A DNA stretch of 64,000 bases, taken from NCBI GenBank assembly GCA_036874045.1, contig CM072336.1, positions 3,244,001-3,308,000 on the forward strand, given 5' to 3'. The DNA comes from Cymodocea nodosa (Eukaryota; Streptophyta; Magnoliopsida; Alismatales; Cymodoceaceae). The notes beneath the pieces are model-generated. The model had not been told where the DNA came from. It searched no databases and worked only from the letters and a program-made list of their open reading frames with translations. The position numbers were made by a program, and so were the translations under genes. Numbering within the stretch: position 1 is the first letter of the stretch; the number at the start of each line of letters is the position of its first letter. Of the stretch, positions 12,120 to 24,175 are shown in pieces.

Positions 12120-13490
12120 CTCCGATCGTTCCTGTTCCATCACCTGCAAACGGTCCTTTACACCATGTAATTGAGTGTCAGTGCTCAGCTGATGCTGCCG
12201 GAGATTCACCAGCTCTTGCATGAGCACATTCGTGTCCCTCTTGAGCCTCTCAATTTCCTCCTCCCGTCCAAAACACAACACATGCATTCACAGACAAATT
12301 CCTATCTTCCTTGTTTTGATGCTAGTCGAGCAGTGGCTAGTTAGTTTTTCCTTCTTATATAGTCTTCAGAAGGTGTTTTGCACCCCTTAAAAACCCCTCG
12401 TTTACAATTTGCAAACCCCAATCGGACAAGATCAACTCTGCGAAAACCCAATTCAAAATGGATTTGTTAAACAAATTGAACAGCTAAAGGAAAGAATAAA
12501 CTATTACAATTAAATAAAAGCAATGAAATAAACAGTCTCATTCTTATTGGGTAGTGCCCATGATTCTAAAATCAATCTTAACACTTCCCAGCATGTATAT
12601 CAGGAATTAGCAATTTTTGATAGAGTGAATTAGCATGTTATATATTATATTAGATAAATTATGTTATATGACTAGAACTTGAAAGATCAGATCTGATGTG
12701 AAAACCAAAGCTCAATAAAATTAAAAGTCTGTGGTTGTTAGGAAAGAAGTGTCCTTTTATATCCTATCGAAGATGGAAAATACAAAACACCTAATTAATA
12801 AAGTTTTCATGGACAAGCTTTGCACAACAACAAAAGTGAACGAGCTTGCCGTTCTCCCAAAGATTAGAACAAACTCTGTGAGAACGACACTACTTGAGAC
12901 ACTAGAACAATATAAATGGAATATCTGCATTTCACCTTGTAAAGAGTAACTGGTTTTCTTGTGGAATCGCCCATTTTTGAATATCATACAGATGAATATA
13001 ATCCAGCGTAACATAAACCAAGAAATTTATAGGGAAACGAAAAGCGAACCGATCAAAGAGTAAAAAAACAAGCACGATCATAGAAATGCTTGCAGTCTGA
13101 TAGGGAAGGCAGCATCCGTATTCCTCTTCTTGCAATCGAAAAGCGAAAATAGAAACGGAAAGGTATTAAAATCAAACGAATTTATACAAAAGAAGACCCA
13201 AAAAATACAAATCCTTACGTAAAAGTGGAGCTGACGAATGAAATTGTAGAAATTGTTGTGCTTCACGAATGTGGGAAGCAGGTCCCTCGATCCCAAACCA
13301 CGACGCTTGTTCTTTCTTCGCTCCACAATACCAAGGAATCCGTGCCCGGCACGTCGACCATGTCATAGCGCTTGTTAAGGGAACGGAGCGAACGCCGGCG
13401 TCTAGCAAGCCGAGGGTGGAGCCCCAGAAAGGCGTTTCTCAGCACTGGCATCCCCTGCACCTCCACGTTTGGCGCTGGTGCCGTCGTCAT
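12120..13490 (-). pseudogene. heat-shock transcription factor pseudogene (HSFA1-like)
   Basis: The minus strand keeps two pieces of an HSF. Exon 1 (13490 to 13219) encodes most of the first half of the DNA-binding domain: RYDMVDVPGTDSLVLWSEER, then VVVWD, then in a different frame DLLPTFVKHNNFYNFIRQLH. It ends at a GT exactly where plant HSF genes place their conserved intron, after the RQLxxY motif. About 920 bp further on, near 12255-12120, comes an oligomerisation heptad region, EEEIERLKRDTNVLMQELVN followed by LRQHQLSTDTQLHGVKDRLQ and VMEQ, closest to class A1. The frame shifts around WDxxEFARDLLP with residues lost, the second half of the DNA-binding domain (GFRKVDPDRWEF region) is not found between the pieces, and no activation domain follows. 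It was an intron-bearing gene copy, not a processed one. Confidence 0.75.
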
Positions 13491-13499
13491 CTCCGTCGG

Positions 13500-15586
13500 A
13501 GTGGGCGTGACCGTTGCGGGGAGGGGAAAGAACGCCGCTGCATTTTTTGAGCCAGCTCTTTTTCTTGCCGACCAGGTTGCGTGCCAGCGGGCCTTTAATG
13601 GGCTGAGTTAACGAATCGGCCCACCATATTTACATCTCCGAAGGAAAAATACCCACGCTCAACGGGCCGGACAGAAATGTTGTTCAAAGATTTCTAGCCC
13701 AGCCCAGCAGTCCATCTCTGTTCGGGAATACAACCGAAAAAGTTTTCCAAGTCTTAAATGTAGAGGCAAATATTTTAGATATACTGGAAGTCAACTTTTA
13801 AATAACAAGCTCTAAAAGCTTGTTCATTACGTAAATAGATGACAACAAACCCCTAGCGAAGACAACTTCTACACCATTATGTGAAGAACAGGAGAGAGGA
13901 TGGTTGTGGATTGAACTAACATTTCATCAAAAAAATTCGAAGGTACTCATCTAAATTCAACACGATCATTTATCATTAAGGATGGAAAAGCAAAAGAGAA
14001 CATGGAGGACGTAAGGAGTAAAGGAGAAGAGAATGCCACTTTGTAGGATATGGAAGATGAACGAATATGTAGTAATACAATGGAATTCAGCTAAAATTCC
14101 ATATGAAATTACATTTACTTAAATTTTTTGGAGTCCGTTTGGGACACAACGGAGGAATAATACGTTTAATAATAATTACTAAAAAAATAGATCAAAGTTG
14201 TTTTAGAGGAAATCGACAGCTAATTTTCTTCGATGCATTCCTCCTACCACATGGGGACAAACCTTTTCTATGGAATAACGTGTACGTCTCCAATCCGTTT
14301 TTATTTATTTAGCGAGGGGTTTGTGCCGAAAATTTCTCACATTCGTGTTGTTTAAAAATGTTAAAAATAAATTCCCAACTTTTCAATATATAAAAGAAAA
14401 TTTATTTCTAAGTTTCAAATTATTAGAGATTTAAAAGTTAAGAAACACCAAAGATTCTTTTACATATGTTAATATATAATAAATATTATATGATATATAA
14501 AAATATTTATAATTTGTATAAAGTAATATAAATAGTAATATAGTATATGTCGATATTTATAATTACACTTATAAAGTAATGCATCATTATTTACTATTTG
14601 CTATTATAAATGTAATTATGAATATATTAAATGTAATCATTATTCAATATAGTATATATATTATAAATATAATAATAATAATTATTATTATTATTTATAT
14701 ACGTTATAATTATGCAAACACGTGTTAGAATAATTTTGGATTTATGCAAAGACACTTTTATCGTTGAAATGGTAGTCCGTGTACCGTGTTGGACCGCTGC
14801 AGCAGACCGGACGGGATCACTGGCTGATTTAATAAAATTATTTTAAGTACCTTAAAAAAATCCGACGGGTATCTGTCGGGGTTTTTTTCTCTCAAGGTAC
14901 TTAAAACAGTAAAATAAATTAATAAAACCTCAGTGATGTAACAAAACTGGGGCAAAGAAAAGTTTGACCGGTACCATAGCCGACCGATGGCAGGGTTTTT
15001 AAAAATCTGACGGCTGCGGTGGGAAATCTCCGATCTGCCTTGTTGAAGAACTCTTGACATGAAACTGACGCGCAGATACATAACGAAGACCAAGCGGCGT
15101 CGCCATGAAACCACCAATCTTTATCTTCGTACCAAGATTAATTGAATGAAACCTTTCAATTAATAAGAATAAGAAGAAGAAGAAGGATGTCCCAAGACAA
15201 CGGAGAACAAAAGGAGGACGAGGTGACGTTCGTTAGTTTGCATGTATGTATGTATGTATGTATGTATGCTTTTTTTCTCAATTCCATTTGTCATCGTTCC
15301 CATGAGAGAGAAATCGGTCATTCACGCTCTCCTTCCACACGGTTTCGCAGAAAATGTACATATATATTAATAAACGCTAGCTAAGCCCTCATGACAACAA
15401 GTTTTAAGGAGGGGGGGGGGAATCATTTTTCATAGTTTTTCCTGTTCGTGTACGAAGGAAACAGGGGGAAAACATTTCCCCCTTATTAAAAACGCAGGAG
15501 AGAGGAACAAAGTCCACCTCTTGTCATATTCCAACAGCTAGCATTATCCAGCATCCCCTGCACAAACCATTGGCAGAAGGGGGCAG
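13500..15586. other. intergenic, AT-rich core
   Basis: The section at 14340-14720 is extremely AT-rich with palindromic TA and AAT/ATT runs, and may be a matrix-attachment-type or decayed element region. A (TATG)n microsatellite lies at 15242-15268. The minus-strand frame 14758-15117 has no family signature. The last 100 bp or so probably hold the 5' UTR of the MACPF gene. I see no gene. Confidence 0.5.
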
Positions 15587-18500
15587 ATGAGTGAGAAGGT
15601 ACGGACCGCGATTGAGAGCCTTGGGAAAGGGTTTGATGTCAACAGCGACTTCAGGCTCAAGTACTGCAGAGGGCAGGAGAGCCTGGTGGTGCTCAATCAC
15701 AGGGAGAAGACGGAGCTCGCCGTGCCGGGGTTTGGAGTTTTTGATGGGGTCTCCGTCGATATCAAGTGCGACAAAGGTGATCGTGTCCGACACCAATCTG
15801 ATTTTCTCGACTTCAAAAAGGTACTCATCTGTGCATGGGCATATTGTTGATTTCTTTCTTCTTCTTTTTTTTTCTTCTTCTTTTATATATATATTATTAC
15901 TATTTTTACGATTAACTTTTTCTTTTCCACCGATCGTTGGGATACATCCATAATCAAGCAAATCATCGCAAAAGTATGCTAAACAATTAACGTATACTTG
16001 ATCGATCATAACTAGCTAGTATATATGCAAATTAAGTGCAGCTTAATTTGAGAAGACAGATTTCATATACTCACTAATCCATTGAAAATAATAATCTGGC
16101 TGCTGCAAGTGGCTTCAGTTGGTAGTCGGTCAAAGCAGTGAAATGTTTTAATTTCTGATTTGCTAGATGTCGGAATTGCTGAACCGGAGGAGCTCAATCC
16201 CCGGGAGGTTCCCGTCGGGGATGTTCAACCGCGCGTACGGTTTCTCCCGTGGATCGTGGTGGCAGGACGCCAAGAGCACGCGTTCCCTCGCGTTCGACGG
16301 CTGCTTCATCACCCTCTTCGAGCTTCGCATCCACCGCCGTTCCCTCACCCTCTCCGACGACGTCATCGCCGCCGTCCCTTCGTCTTGGGATCCCGTCGCT
16401 CTCGCTAGGTAACGCTGCTGTTTCCCGTGATTAAATTACATATATTCTTTTCTGCCCTGTTAATTTCTTATTAGCTTATTGACAATCCAAGGCAAAAGTT
16501 CGTGGTATCTAGTACTACCGTGTTTGACCGTCACCTTTAAATTTAAAAAATGCATTATATATAATTCGCACATACATCGAAATTTAAATTCGGATGAAAA
16601 CTATATGTATATGTTAATAATCAACTAAACCATTATGAACAATTGGTCCCAAATGCACCCGTTCGTGATGTTGATTGTTGACGTACGGTACAGGTTTATC
16701 AGAACGTTTGGTACGCATGTGGTATCAGGGTTGAGCATGGGCGGCCAAGACGTGGTTTTCGTGAGGCAAGATTGCTCTTCCGTCTCACCAACTTCCGAGC
16801 TCAAGGAGCACTTGGACAGGCTTGGAGATCAGCTGTTTTCCGAGACTTGCACTCTGTCCATGCACAGCAAGAAGAAAAACACGCACAAGGTCGTCCTCCC
16901 TCCATGTATATATCGTCCAGATACTGTTACACACACATCTACACAGAGTCTAGAGAGAGAGAGAGAGAGAGAGAGAGAACGTTCAACTGGATTGAATTGA
17001 TCACTAATTCGTGTGTCCTTTTCCACCTGCATGCGTGCAGCTTCCTGAGGCTTTCAACATCTTCCACAACGATCGCACAATTGGAGATGGATCCACTTCT
17101 GTTTCAAGCAAAAAGGTACGTACGTATACGTTTATCCGGTCTCATGCATGATGAACCAACCAATGGAATCAGAAAATTAAGATTAAGAAACCCAAGTTGA
17201 TTCATTATATATAAAAATCGACACACGAGATCGATCCTTTGCAAATAATTAACCTTAATTAATTATATATATATATATATTGGCAGGGAGTGACGGTGAC
17301 ATGGTCGAAAAGAGGAGGCGATGCATCTGCTCAGGGCCATTCCGAATGGCTGCTCACAGTCCCCACCGCGCCTGACGTGATCAATTTCACATTCACGCCC
17401 ATCACCTCCCACCTCCATGACGTTCCAGGGAAAGGGTTCTTGTCCCATGCCATCAGTCTCTACCTCCGTTGTGAGTCTTCTCCATCGATCGGTTGTCGTG
17501 ATATATATATATAATACCTACTTAATTGGATTATTTGAATGACGTACGAGAAAGACCAACGTATGTTGCTCTGCGGTGATTTGCGTGCCACAGATAAGCC
17601 TCCGCTTAAAGACCTTGAATACTTCCTCGGCTTCCAATGTTCACACAAGATATGGGCTCCGGTGCTCAATGACCTCCCTCTCGGTCACTCCCCAAACAGG
17701 CGCGTCCACACAGCTTCCTTGCAGTTCAACATGATGGGTCCCAAGCTTTTCGTCAATACCAACCACGTATGCAACACGACTTCTACGCGTATTAAATTAT
17801 TTGTTCAAATTTTTATATCTACGATTATAATATATAACTCTTCCAAATATAAACAACACGAAAGGAAACAATAATTAATAACTGTGCTTAAAGGCCAGGT
17901 CGACGGTCGGCAGTCGCGTCTCGTGTGGGCTACACTTATGAGTTGGTCGTCTCCGTGTGCTCGGGACTTCGACGCCTGAAATTTTTTGCGTCCAATTATT
18001 TTCATCGGTGTTTTTCTACTTAATTCAGGTAATTAAATTATTCTCAGAATTTAATAAGAATTCTTACTGTGCAGGTAATTGTCGCAACTCCACCGGTTAT
18101 TGGGATGAGACTACATTTGGAAGGAAGAAGAAACAACAGGTCCGTGAAGTAAATTCGATCCCGTTTACAGTAAGAACGGTGTAATCGGCTTTGGCCTTCC
18201 CTTTATTTTGAAAGAAAAAAAAGATCTGTACTATAAAACTACTAATAATATTATACATATATATATATATACACACACATCCTAATGTAAATAAAAGAAA
18301 AAAGAAAAAAATCTCTTTGATTAAGCGTGGATGCATTGTTGCAGGTTAGCAGTGCACCTGCAACACCTGCCGACGAGCCCAAGCCATCTGACGACGAAGA
18401 TTCACGAAGGTTTTCTAGAACGCGAAGCAGAAGACGGTGCTGACGAGAGATTCTACGCGCCGGTGCAGAAGAAAAAGTTCTCCCACGTCTGCACAGCGCC

Positions 18501-18993
18501 GGTGAAGTATGATCCGGCGTGGAAGACTGGGAAAGGCGACGCGACGTTCATCGTCACCGGGACGCGACTGGTGGTGAAGAAGCACGAGCACAGGAGCGTG
18601 CTTCATCTCGCGCTCACGTACTCCGCCGTGTCCGATTTCTTCGTGCAGAGATCGGTGTGGGAGGAGGGCCCGTCGACGCTCACGCAGAGGTCGGGTCTGT
18701 TTTCCACGCTGGGCACCACGTTCACCACCGGTGCCGCCGAGAAGGAGACGTCGACAGATGTAGCAAAGACGCCGTCCGTTGCTATGGACTCCGGCGTATT
18801 TATCAATGAACCCCCGGTTCGGGTGAAGGAGCAGAAACTATTGAGGTTTGTGGACGCTGTTCAGGTGTGCAGGGGACCTCTGGATACACCTGGTCATTGG
18901 CTGGTTACCGGGGCGAGGTTGGAGTTGAAGTACGGAAGAATCTGTTTGCTTGTGAAGTTCTCCCTTCTCGCTTCTTCCCTTCATGAAAATTAA
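15587..18993 (+). CDS. MACPF domain protein, CAD1/NSL1 family
   Basis: A 605-residue protein from eight exons: 15587-15820, 16167-16408, 16694-16889, 17041-17115, 17287-17470, 17594-17766, 18075-18139 and 18345-18993. Borders are GT-AG and every phase matches. Landmarks are the N-terminus KVRTAIESLGKGFDVNSDFR, the block SSIPGRFPSGMFN, the MACPF signature FIRTFGTHVVSGLSMGGQDV (residues 160-179, with the GTH and GG motifs), KPPLKDLEYFLGFQ, RLAVHLQHLP, and a C-terminal beta-rich domain with the hallmark GHWLVTGARL. Plants have four such proteins; CAD1 and NSL1 restrain salicylic-acid-dependent cell death. Whether they form pores is not known. The best remembered match is the At1g14780 type. Length is normal for the family. 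Introns carry (GA)n at 16952-16979 and (TA)n at 17264-17281. Confidence 0.9.
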
Positions 18994-20200
18994 ACGGAAC
19001 TGGAGAAAGCTGGAGAGGAACCAACAAAAAATTGGGCGGGTGAGGAAGAAGAAGAAGAAGAAGAAGAAATTAAATGCCATCGATAAAGGTTAAAGCATTA
19101 GATTTACGACGAGATCAATGAATTGATGATTTACAGATTTGAACTAAGTGTGATGATTGATGATTCAAAGGTAATTAATCCGTTGGAGCAACGCCGGCGA
19201 AGTACGATGGCAAATGGTTTGACGCTTTTACACTTGTAGTAATGTAGAATTATTGGCCTGGTGTAAGATTTACATGTAATTTACATGTAAATTCAAGTTG
19301 TTTCACTTATTTTTATTATTTATTTCTTTGGCTAATGGTCTGCTCTTTTGTAAATTTCATGTGCATGTTAAAAAGATTGCATGAAAGGTTTTGAAGAGAA
19401 CCTCGCTTGTAAGGTAACTTCATGGGGTAGAAAAAATGTTGATAGTGTAATAAAGATGTATGAAATATAATAAAAGAAAGAAAGAAAGTTAGAAAATGTA
19501 TCATAAATGTCAAAATAAAGAAAATTTAGAGAAATATATGTTTACTAGCATATTTCAAGAAAGGAAGCCATTCATTTAGTTAAACAATCAATAAAAAATT
19601 TATTGATATAATATAATATCTCATTTTTTATTATAAATTAATTTTGTAAAAGAACTTTTAACAAAAGATTTCATGGACTTATGCATCCACGCAATGAGAT
19701 TACGACTAGAATATTATTGTTGTTAATAGATCATATCTTAGGTCAATTAATTATATAAATACTAAACGATAATAATAAAAAAAAAAAAAAAAAACCTTCA
19801 CTAAAACGAAATCGTGGTCGTCCGCTGCGCGTGGAAGAAAAGACCTACCTCCTCCACCCGCCGCTGCCACCGCCGTTCCCTTCTCGATCGAGCGTCTCCC
19901 TCCCTTCCTTACCAGCATTCTTCTTCTTTTCTTCTCCGAGAAATCGGAAGAACGGTCGGCATCCGTGCTCTGTATCTCCCATCTCTGACCGCCGTCTACT
20001 CCGCACGACGTCTCCAAGGGCTGGTGAGTCCCAATCAATATCTCATATGTTATTCGACTACCGTCGTAGGGAAATACTAATCCTTCATCTTCATCCATTG
20101 AATTCTGTAGCATCGACCTTGTGTCGGGTAAGAGAAATTATTGTAGTGCTTGCATTCGATGTTTGATGCTGCCGACCTAATTTTCTTCTGAAAGGGTCTG
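18994..20200. other. MACPF 3' flank and GFA-gene 5' region
   Basis: The 3' UTR is followed by AT-rich DNA and a poly-A run near 19777-19794. From about 19800 to 20020 the sequence becomes GC-rich and pyrimidine-rich, like a 5' UTR exon; a GTGAGT donor after 'aagggctg' near 20025 and pyrimidine-AG sites before 20243 suggest a leader intron of the next gene. Open frames on both strands here have no domain. Confidence 0.45.
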
Positions 20201-20242
20201 GTGGGGAGGAGGGTCGAACATTGGGATTGGTTCTTCGTCGGT

Positions 20243-20719
20243 ATGTGCTCCACAAACACGGACACCGTGGTCCACAGTGGGAGCTGCCACTGTGGTCGCG
20301 TAAGGTGGGAAGTGGAGGCACCGTCGAGTGTGGTCGCATGGCACTGTAACTGCTCGGACTGTTCCATGAGGGGAAACACACATTTCGTGGTCCCCTCCAG
20401 CAATTTCAAGCTTTTGGGCGATTCAGAGCGTTACCTCACCATGTACACCTTTGGCACGCACACGGCGAAGCACGTCTTCTGCAAGTTCTGTGGCATCACC
20501 TCCTTCTACACGCCGCGTTCGAACCCCGACGGTATCGCCGTGACCTTCAAGTGCGTCGACGCAGGAACGCTGAAACACGTCGAAATCAGGTCCTTCGATG
20601 GAAGGGACTGGAACCGCGCCTATGATCGGACCTCTATTGCCAGATTTTCGAAGACGGATGGTGTTGGGCAACAAACACAGACCACCGGTCCGCGATCTGA
20701 ACCGGGCACTTCAAGCTGA
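20243..20719 (+). CDS. GFA/CENP-V domain zinc protein
   Basis: A 158-residue single-exon protein of the GFA fold (named after glutathione-dependent formaldehyde-activating enzyme; also in centromere protein V). The zinc-binding cysteines are all present: C15-x-C17 in SGSCHCGRVRW, C35-x-C37-x2-C40 in WHCNCSDCS, and C80-x2-C83 in FCKFCGI, followed by the typical FYTPRSNPDG. This is a nearly complete domain with a short low-complexity C-terminus. The plant members have no settled function; the bacterial enzyme's glutathione-formaldehyde role should not be assumed. The frame is open from an in-frame ATG at 20201, which would add 14 residues, but the ATG at 20243 sits closer to the domain start. 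A 5' UTR intron is likely. Confidence 0.85.
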   Translation: MCSTNTDTVVHSGSCHCGRVRWEVEAPSSVVAWHCNCSDCSMRGNTHFVVPSSNFKLLGDSERYLTMYTFGTHTAKHVFCKFCGITSFYTPRSNPDGIAVTFKCVDAGTLKHVEIRSFDGRDWNRAYDRTSIARFSKTDGVGQQTQTTGPRSEPGTSS

Positions 20720-21025
20720 CGAGCCGGGGCGCGTGCCAGACTAGTGCCGTGATTACTTCACTGCTTTTTGCTATCTTAATTAATTAGGGTGCCTTGTATT
20801 ACGATAATACTAACTTGTCCTGGACTTATGTGATTGCTGTACTTTTAAAAGAGCCGGGCACTGTAAGTCGGTTACGTTAAGTAAGAATTGGGCCCTTTCC
20901 TTTGCATGTAGAGCCTTCTTCCTTAAGCCTACTACCTTTTTCACTCTGTACGTTACAGATCGGCTCCACATTTTAGGATGTGCTCTTAGGCTAATGCGAC
21001 ATCGAAGGTGAGCTCGGGAACACAT
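20720..21025 (+). other. GFA gene 3' flank
   Basis: Probable 3' UTR and spacer. No gene signature was seen. Confidence 0.4.
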
Positions 21026-21879
21026 CTACTTAGGAGGGTGTATGTACTTGTCAAAAAGTTTAAAAATAAAAGAAATGAAAAGTTTAAACTTTTGTGAATT
21101 AAAAAATTTAAATTTTTGAAAAAATCTAAAATATTTGTGTACATCTTAAAAAGTTAAGAAAATTAAGATTTTCAAGAAAGAGTTTGTGTTAATGAAATAT
21201 TTAAAATTAAAATATATTTTTTTAATCAAAGTAGACTAATAATTATTTAAAAATGACATACATGAATACTATAATTCAACAAAATTAATGATCAATCGGT
21301 AATAAAATATTAATGGTCAACTATATCAACACATTTAAAAACATAGATTTGAAATAAGTATGACAAATATATCATTAGAATATATACCATTTCAAGGTAG
21401 TTTCTCTAAACTCCATGTTTATAACTAAGAGGCAACCAAGCTTCTATTAAAATTTAAACAATCTTTTTTGAGAGAAAATAGGTTGAATCTCATCTATACA
21501 TCTTAGAGATTACTTCTTCTACTACTCAAAATATTTACAATCTCTATATAATGTAACATTATTTTCTTGTTGGTACAAGGTAGATATATAACCATTTCAT
21601 ACTACAAGTATAATTTGGCTTGGAGATAGCCAAATCAACCATGCTTTCTCAAATGAACTTTTAATTCAGAAAATTCACAAAAGTGATCAAAATAAGACAA
21701 TTCGATAGAGAACATAATTTCCCTCACATCTATCAAAATAGCAATGAAACACCTTTAAATTGAAGAGATGCCTTTAGTAACATTAATGAAACAACATAAA
21801 ATTGAATAGCTTAGAAAACCAGTACAATATTGAACAATAAATGCTTACCACTAAGAGAGAAGCAAGGTTGAGTGAGGTA

Positions 21880-22075
21880 AGCATGGTCGAGCAAGGTGGT
21901 GTGAGGACTTGTAGTGGTTGAGGTAGAGCAAGGTCTTGCAGCAACTAAGGTTGAGATCGAACAAGGTCCAATAGTCAAGCAAGATCAAGCGAAGTCAGGC
22001 AAGGTCCAGTAGTTGAGTGAGATCAAGCGAAGTCAATTGAGGTCAAGGGAGGTCGTACAAGGCCAACTAAGGGTG
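21880..22075. repeat. GA-rich degenerate minisatellite
   Basis: Imperfect units built on 'caagcgaagtc', 'gcaaggtc' and 'gagatcaagcgaagtc' repeat through this stretch. Related phrases ('gtcgggcaaact', 'gtcgagcgagttt') recur at 23905-24000, so the two patches probably share an origin. Confidence 0.5.
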
Positions 22076-23589
22076 GTTGATCTCTTCTACTTCATTGATA
22101 GTGACTCTCTGTAGGATCGAATGTTTACACAAAAGGGGGGTGAATTGTGTTTTTCAACATTTTCGATTATAATTGAAACTTCAAAAATAAAAATAAGTCG
22201 AGACACTATTTTAATCAAATCATTTTATTCAAAGTTTCAATTACAATATACAATTCAATTCTTCTCTAAAATTGTAGATACAATTATATAATGATACCAT
22301 GTTTAATCTAATTAATTTCATAATTACAAACAGAGAAAACTAATTTACGAAATTTAAAACATTTCTCCCTATTTGAGATCTTTCTTCTTCTTCTTATTCA
22401 GCAATTCTTCAGTAACGAATATCTGACTTTCTCTACTTCACTGAATTTGATTTCTTTTGATACTTCAGATCTTCAGTGACATAAATTTGACTTTTTTCTA
22501 CTTTACTAAATTTTCTTCCATCTGAGAGCTTTTCCCCAAAGAGGTGTTTTTGATCCTTGAAAAGATATTTCTTTTGGTGTGCAGGGATAATTGATTAACA
22601 AGAATTATATACCTTTTATACTGTATATTCACTTCATGCATATTCTCTATGTTTAATCACTATCATTTTTCCACTTTTCACATTTTCTCTTTTTCTTTCA
22701 TCGAAATACACACATTCTGACTCACATTTACATTTCAAATTTCTTTTAATCATCAATCTTGGATCTCTGAAAAATTTCTTGTAAAATAAACTCTCATCCA
22801 AAATTTTTCCTCAAATGTAATAAGAAGTTGTTGTGTTAATGTTAACTAAATGAGTAAAACAAGTAGATATATAACTTAACGTTCTAACTTAACAAGTTCC
22901 TCATGTGTCAATTCACATGACAAGTAATGTAGCTAACTCAACGAATTAAGTCTTTGGTGATACACTAACTCAACGAATCAACTTCGTTGTATTACAAGTA
23001 ACCTATCGAAAACAATTTAAGTATCGGATAGTTAAGTTTTCTAAGTATCCGAAAAACTCTAACTCACCGATTCAGCAATAAACAAATATTTTTACAATAA
23101 AATATTTACCACGTGTAAGAATAATAACTTTAAGTTTATAACGCTAACCTAATGCGTTGACTTAATGCTCAATATAACAACTCAATGCTTACAGTTATAT
23201 TAACTTAACGAGTTAAACATATGTAACTCACGTGATACACTATACCATTCGTAAATTTTAATTTCACCACATGTACAATACTAACTTAACGAGTTCGTCT
23301 CTTTATTATTTTATTAAACACCGATGTAAATGTAATTGTTCTCAGAGGTGCAATAGATAGCCAATTAGTTGTAAAAATTTATCAATTTTTGGTGAATATA
23401 AGAGTTAAAGATCATTATTTCTAATTAATTATATCTTCTAAATGGAACCTTTTAATTTAATTAACAGCTTCCAGGAAAACAGTCACAGATGAGTTAGATG
23501 ATTAATCTATTTATTATTTTCATAAACAATTGTCATAGCGATAAATAGTGTAGGAGAATTCCATACGAAAAAATAAAAAATAAAGGGAC

Positions 23590-23907
23590 CGACGGAGGCG
23601 ATGGCAGAAGAGTATGGAAAGAGTGCAAGTGGAAGCAGACGTTGCAGTCTCACCGGAGAAGAACAAAAGCGAAAGAAGCAGTGAGAGTAAGAAGAAAGCG
23701 CGAGCACAATGGAGTTTTCCTTTTCTTCCCCCGACGACCTCAGCCTTCACGCACAATCAGTTCGCAGATATCCTCACCCTCACCTCTTCTCCTCCAAGGG
23801 ATAGCGCGAATCTGGAGACAAACTCCATGGGAGGGGTGACGACAGTAGAAGCCGACATCGAGGAAGGGGGTGGATGCTCGAGAGAGCTTGTTTCTAAGCT
23901 AGAGTAA
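23590..23907 (+). other. GC-rich exon-like patch of unknown origin
   Basis: This 300-bp island stands out in base composition from its AT-rich surroundings. It starts with short open frames such as MAEEYGKSASGSRRC and MEFSFSSPDDLSLHAQ, and a longer frame runs 23614-23907 (EADVAVSPEKNKSERSSESK and on). None matches a family I know. It could be a captured gene fragment inside the surrounding candidate element or a decayed first exon. Confidence 0.25.
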
Positions 23908-24175
23908 GGTCGGTGGACGTCGGGCAAACTCAACAGACGTTGGGCGAACTTGGTGAAGGTCGAGCGAGTTTGGCGGACGTGGGGAGGTCAAGTGAGATAG
24001 ACAGACTAAAGATTGAAAATAGGATTTCCAAGATTTCAGAGGGGGTGTCTTCGAAATCTTGAATTTTTTTTTTTTTTTAATTTTTTTTTTAAACTTTTCA
24101 AGTTTCTAGATCGACACAAACAATTAAAAAACTTCATTTTTGACGAGGTCCTTCCCTCCTAAGGAACAAAGTCAA

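Larger units (their letters stand above)
21026..24175. mobile_element. candidate 3.1-kb element with degenerate inverted ends
   Basis: The left end starts CTTAGGAGGG at about 21028, followed after 11 bp by GTCAAAAA. The right end, read on the minus strand from about 24172, starts CTTAGGAGGG, followed after 9 bp by GTCAAAAA. The inverted pair bounds 3.1 kb containing an AT-rich part (21050-21840), GA-rich imperfect repeats (21880-22075), a diffuse repeat region (22870-23300), a GC-rich exon-like patch (23580-23910), GA-rich text again (23905-24000), and poly-T (24066-24092). No transposase was recognised. A non-autonomous DNA transposon is one reading; chance similarity of the ends is possible. 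No clear target duplication was found. Confidence 0.35.

Noticed and set aside
14758-15117. 119-codon minus-strand frame
   Set aside because: No family signature, odd composition, and it overlaps the promoter side of the MACPF gene.
15244-15268. TATG repeat as a CRISPR-like or regulatory array
   Set aside because: It is a simple tetranucleotide microsatellite without spacers.
18838-19080. Minus-strand frame starting with a phenylalanine run
   Set aside because: It comes from a GAA repeat in the MACPF 3' UTR and is antisense to the last exon.
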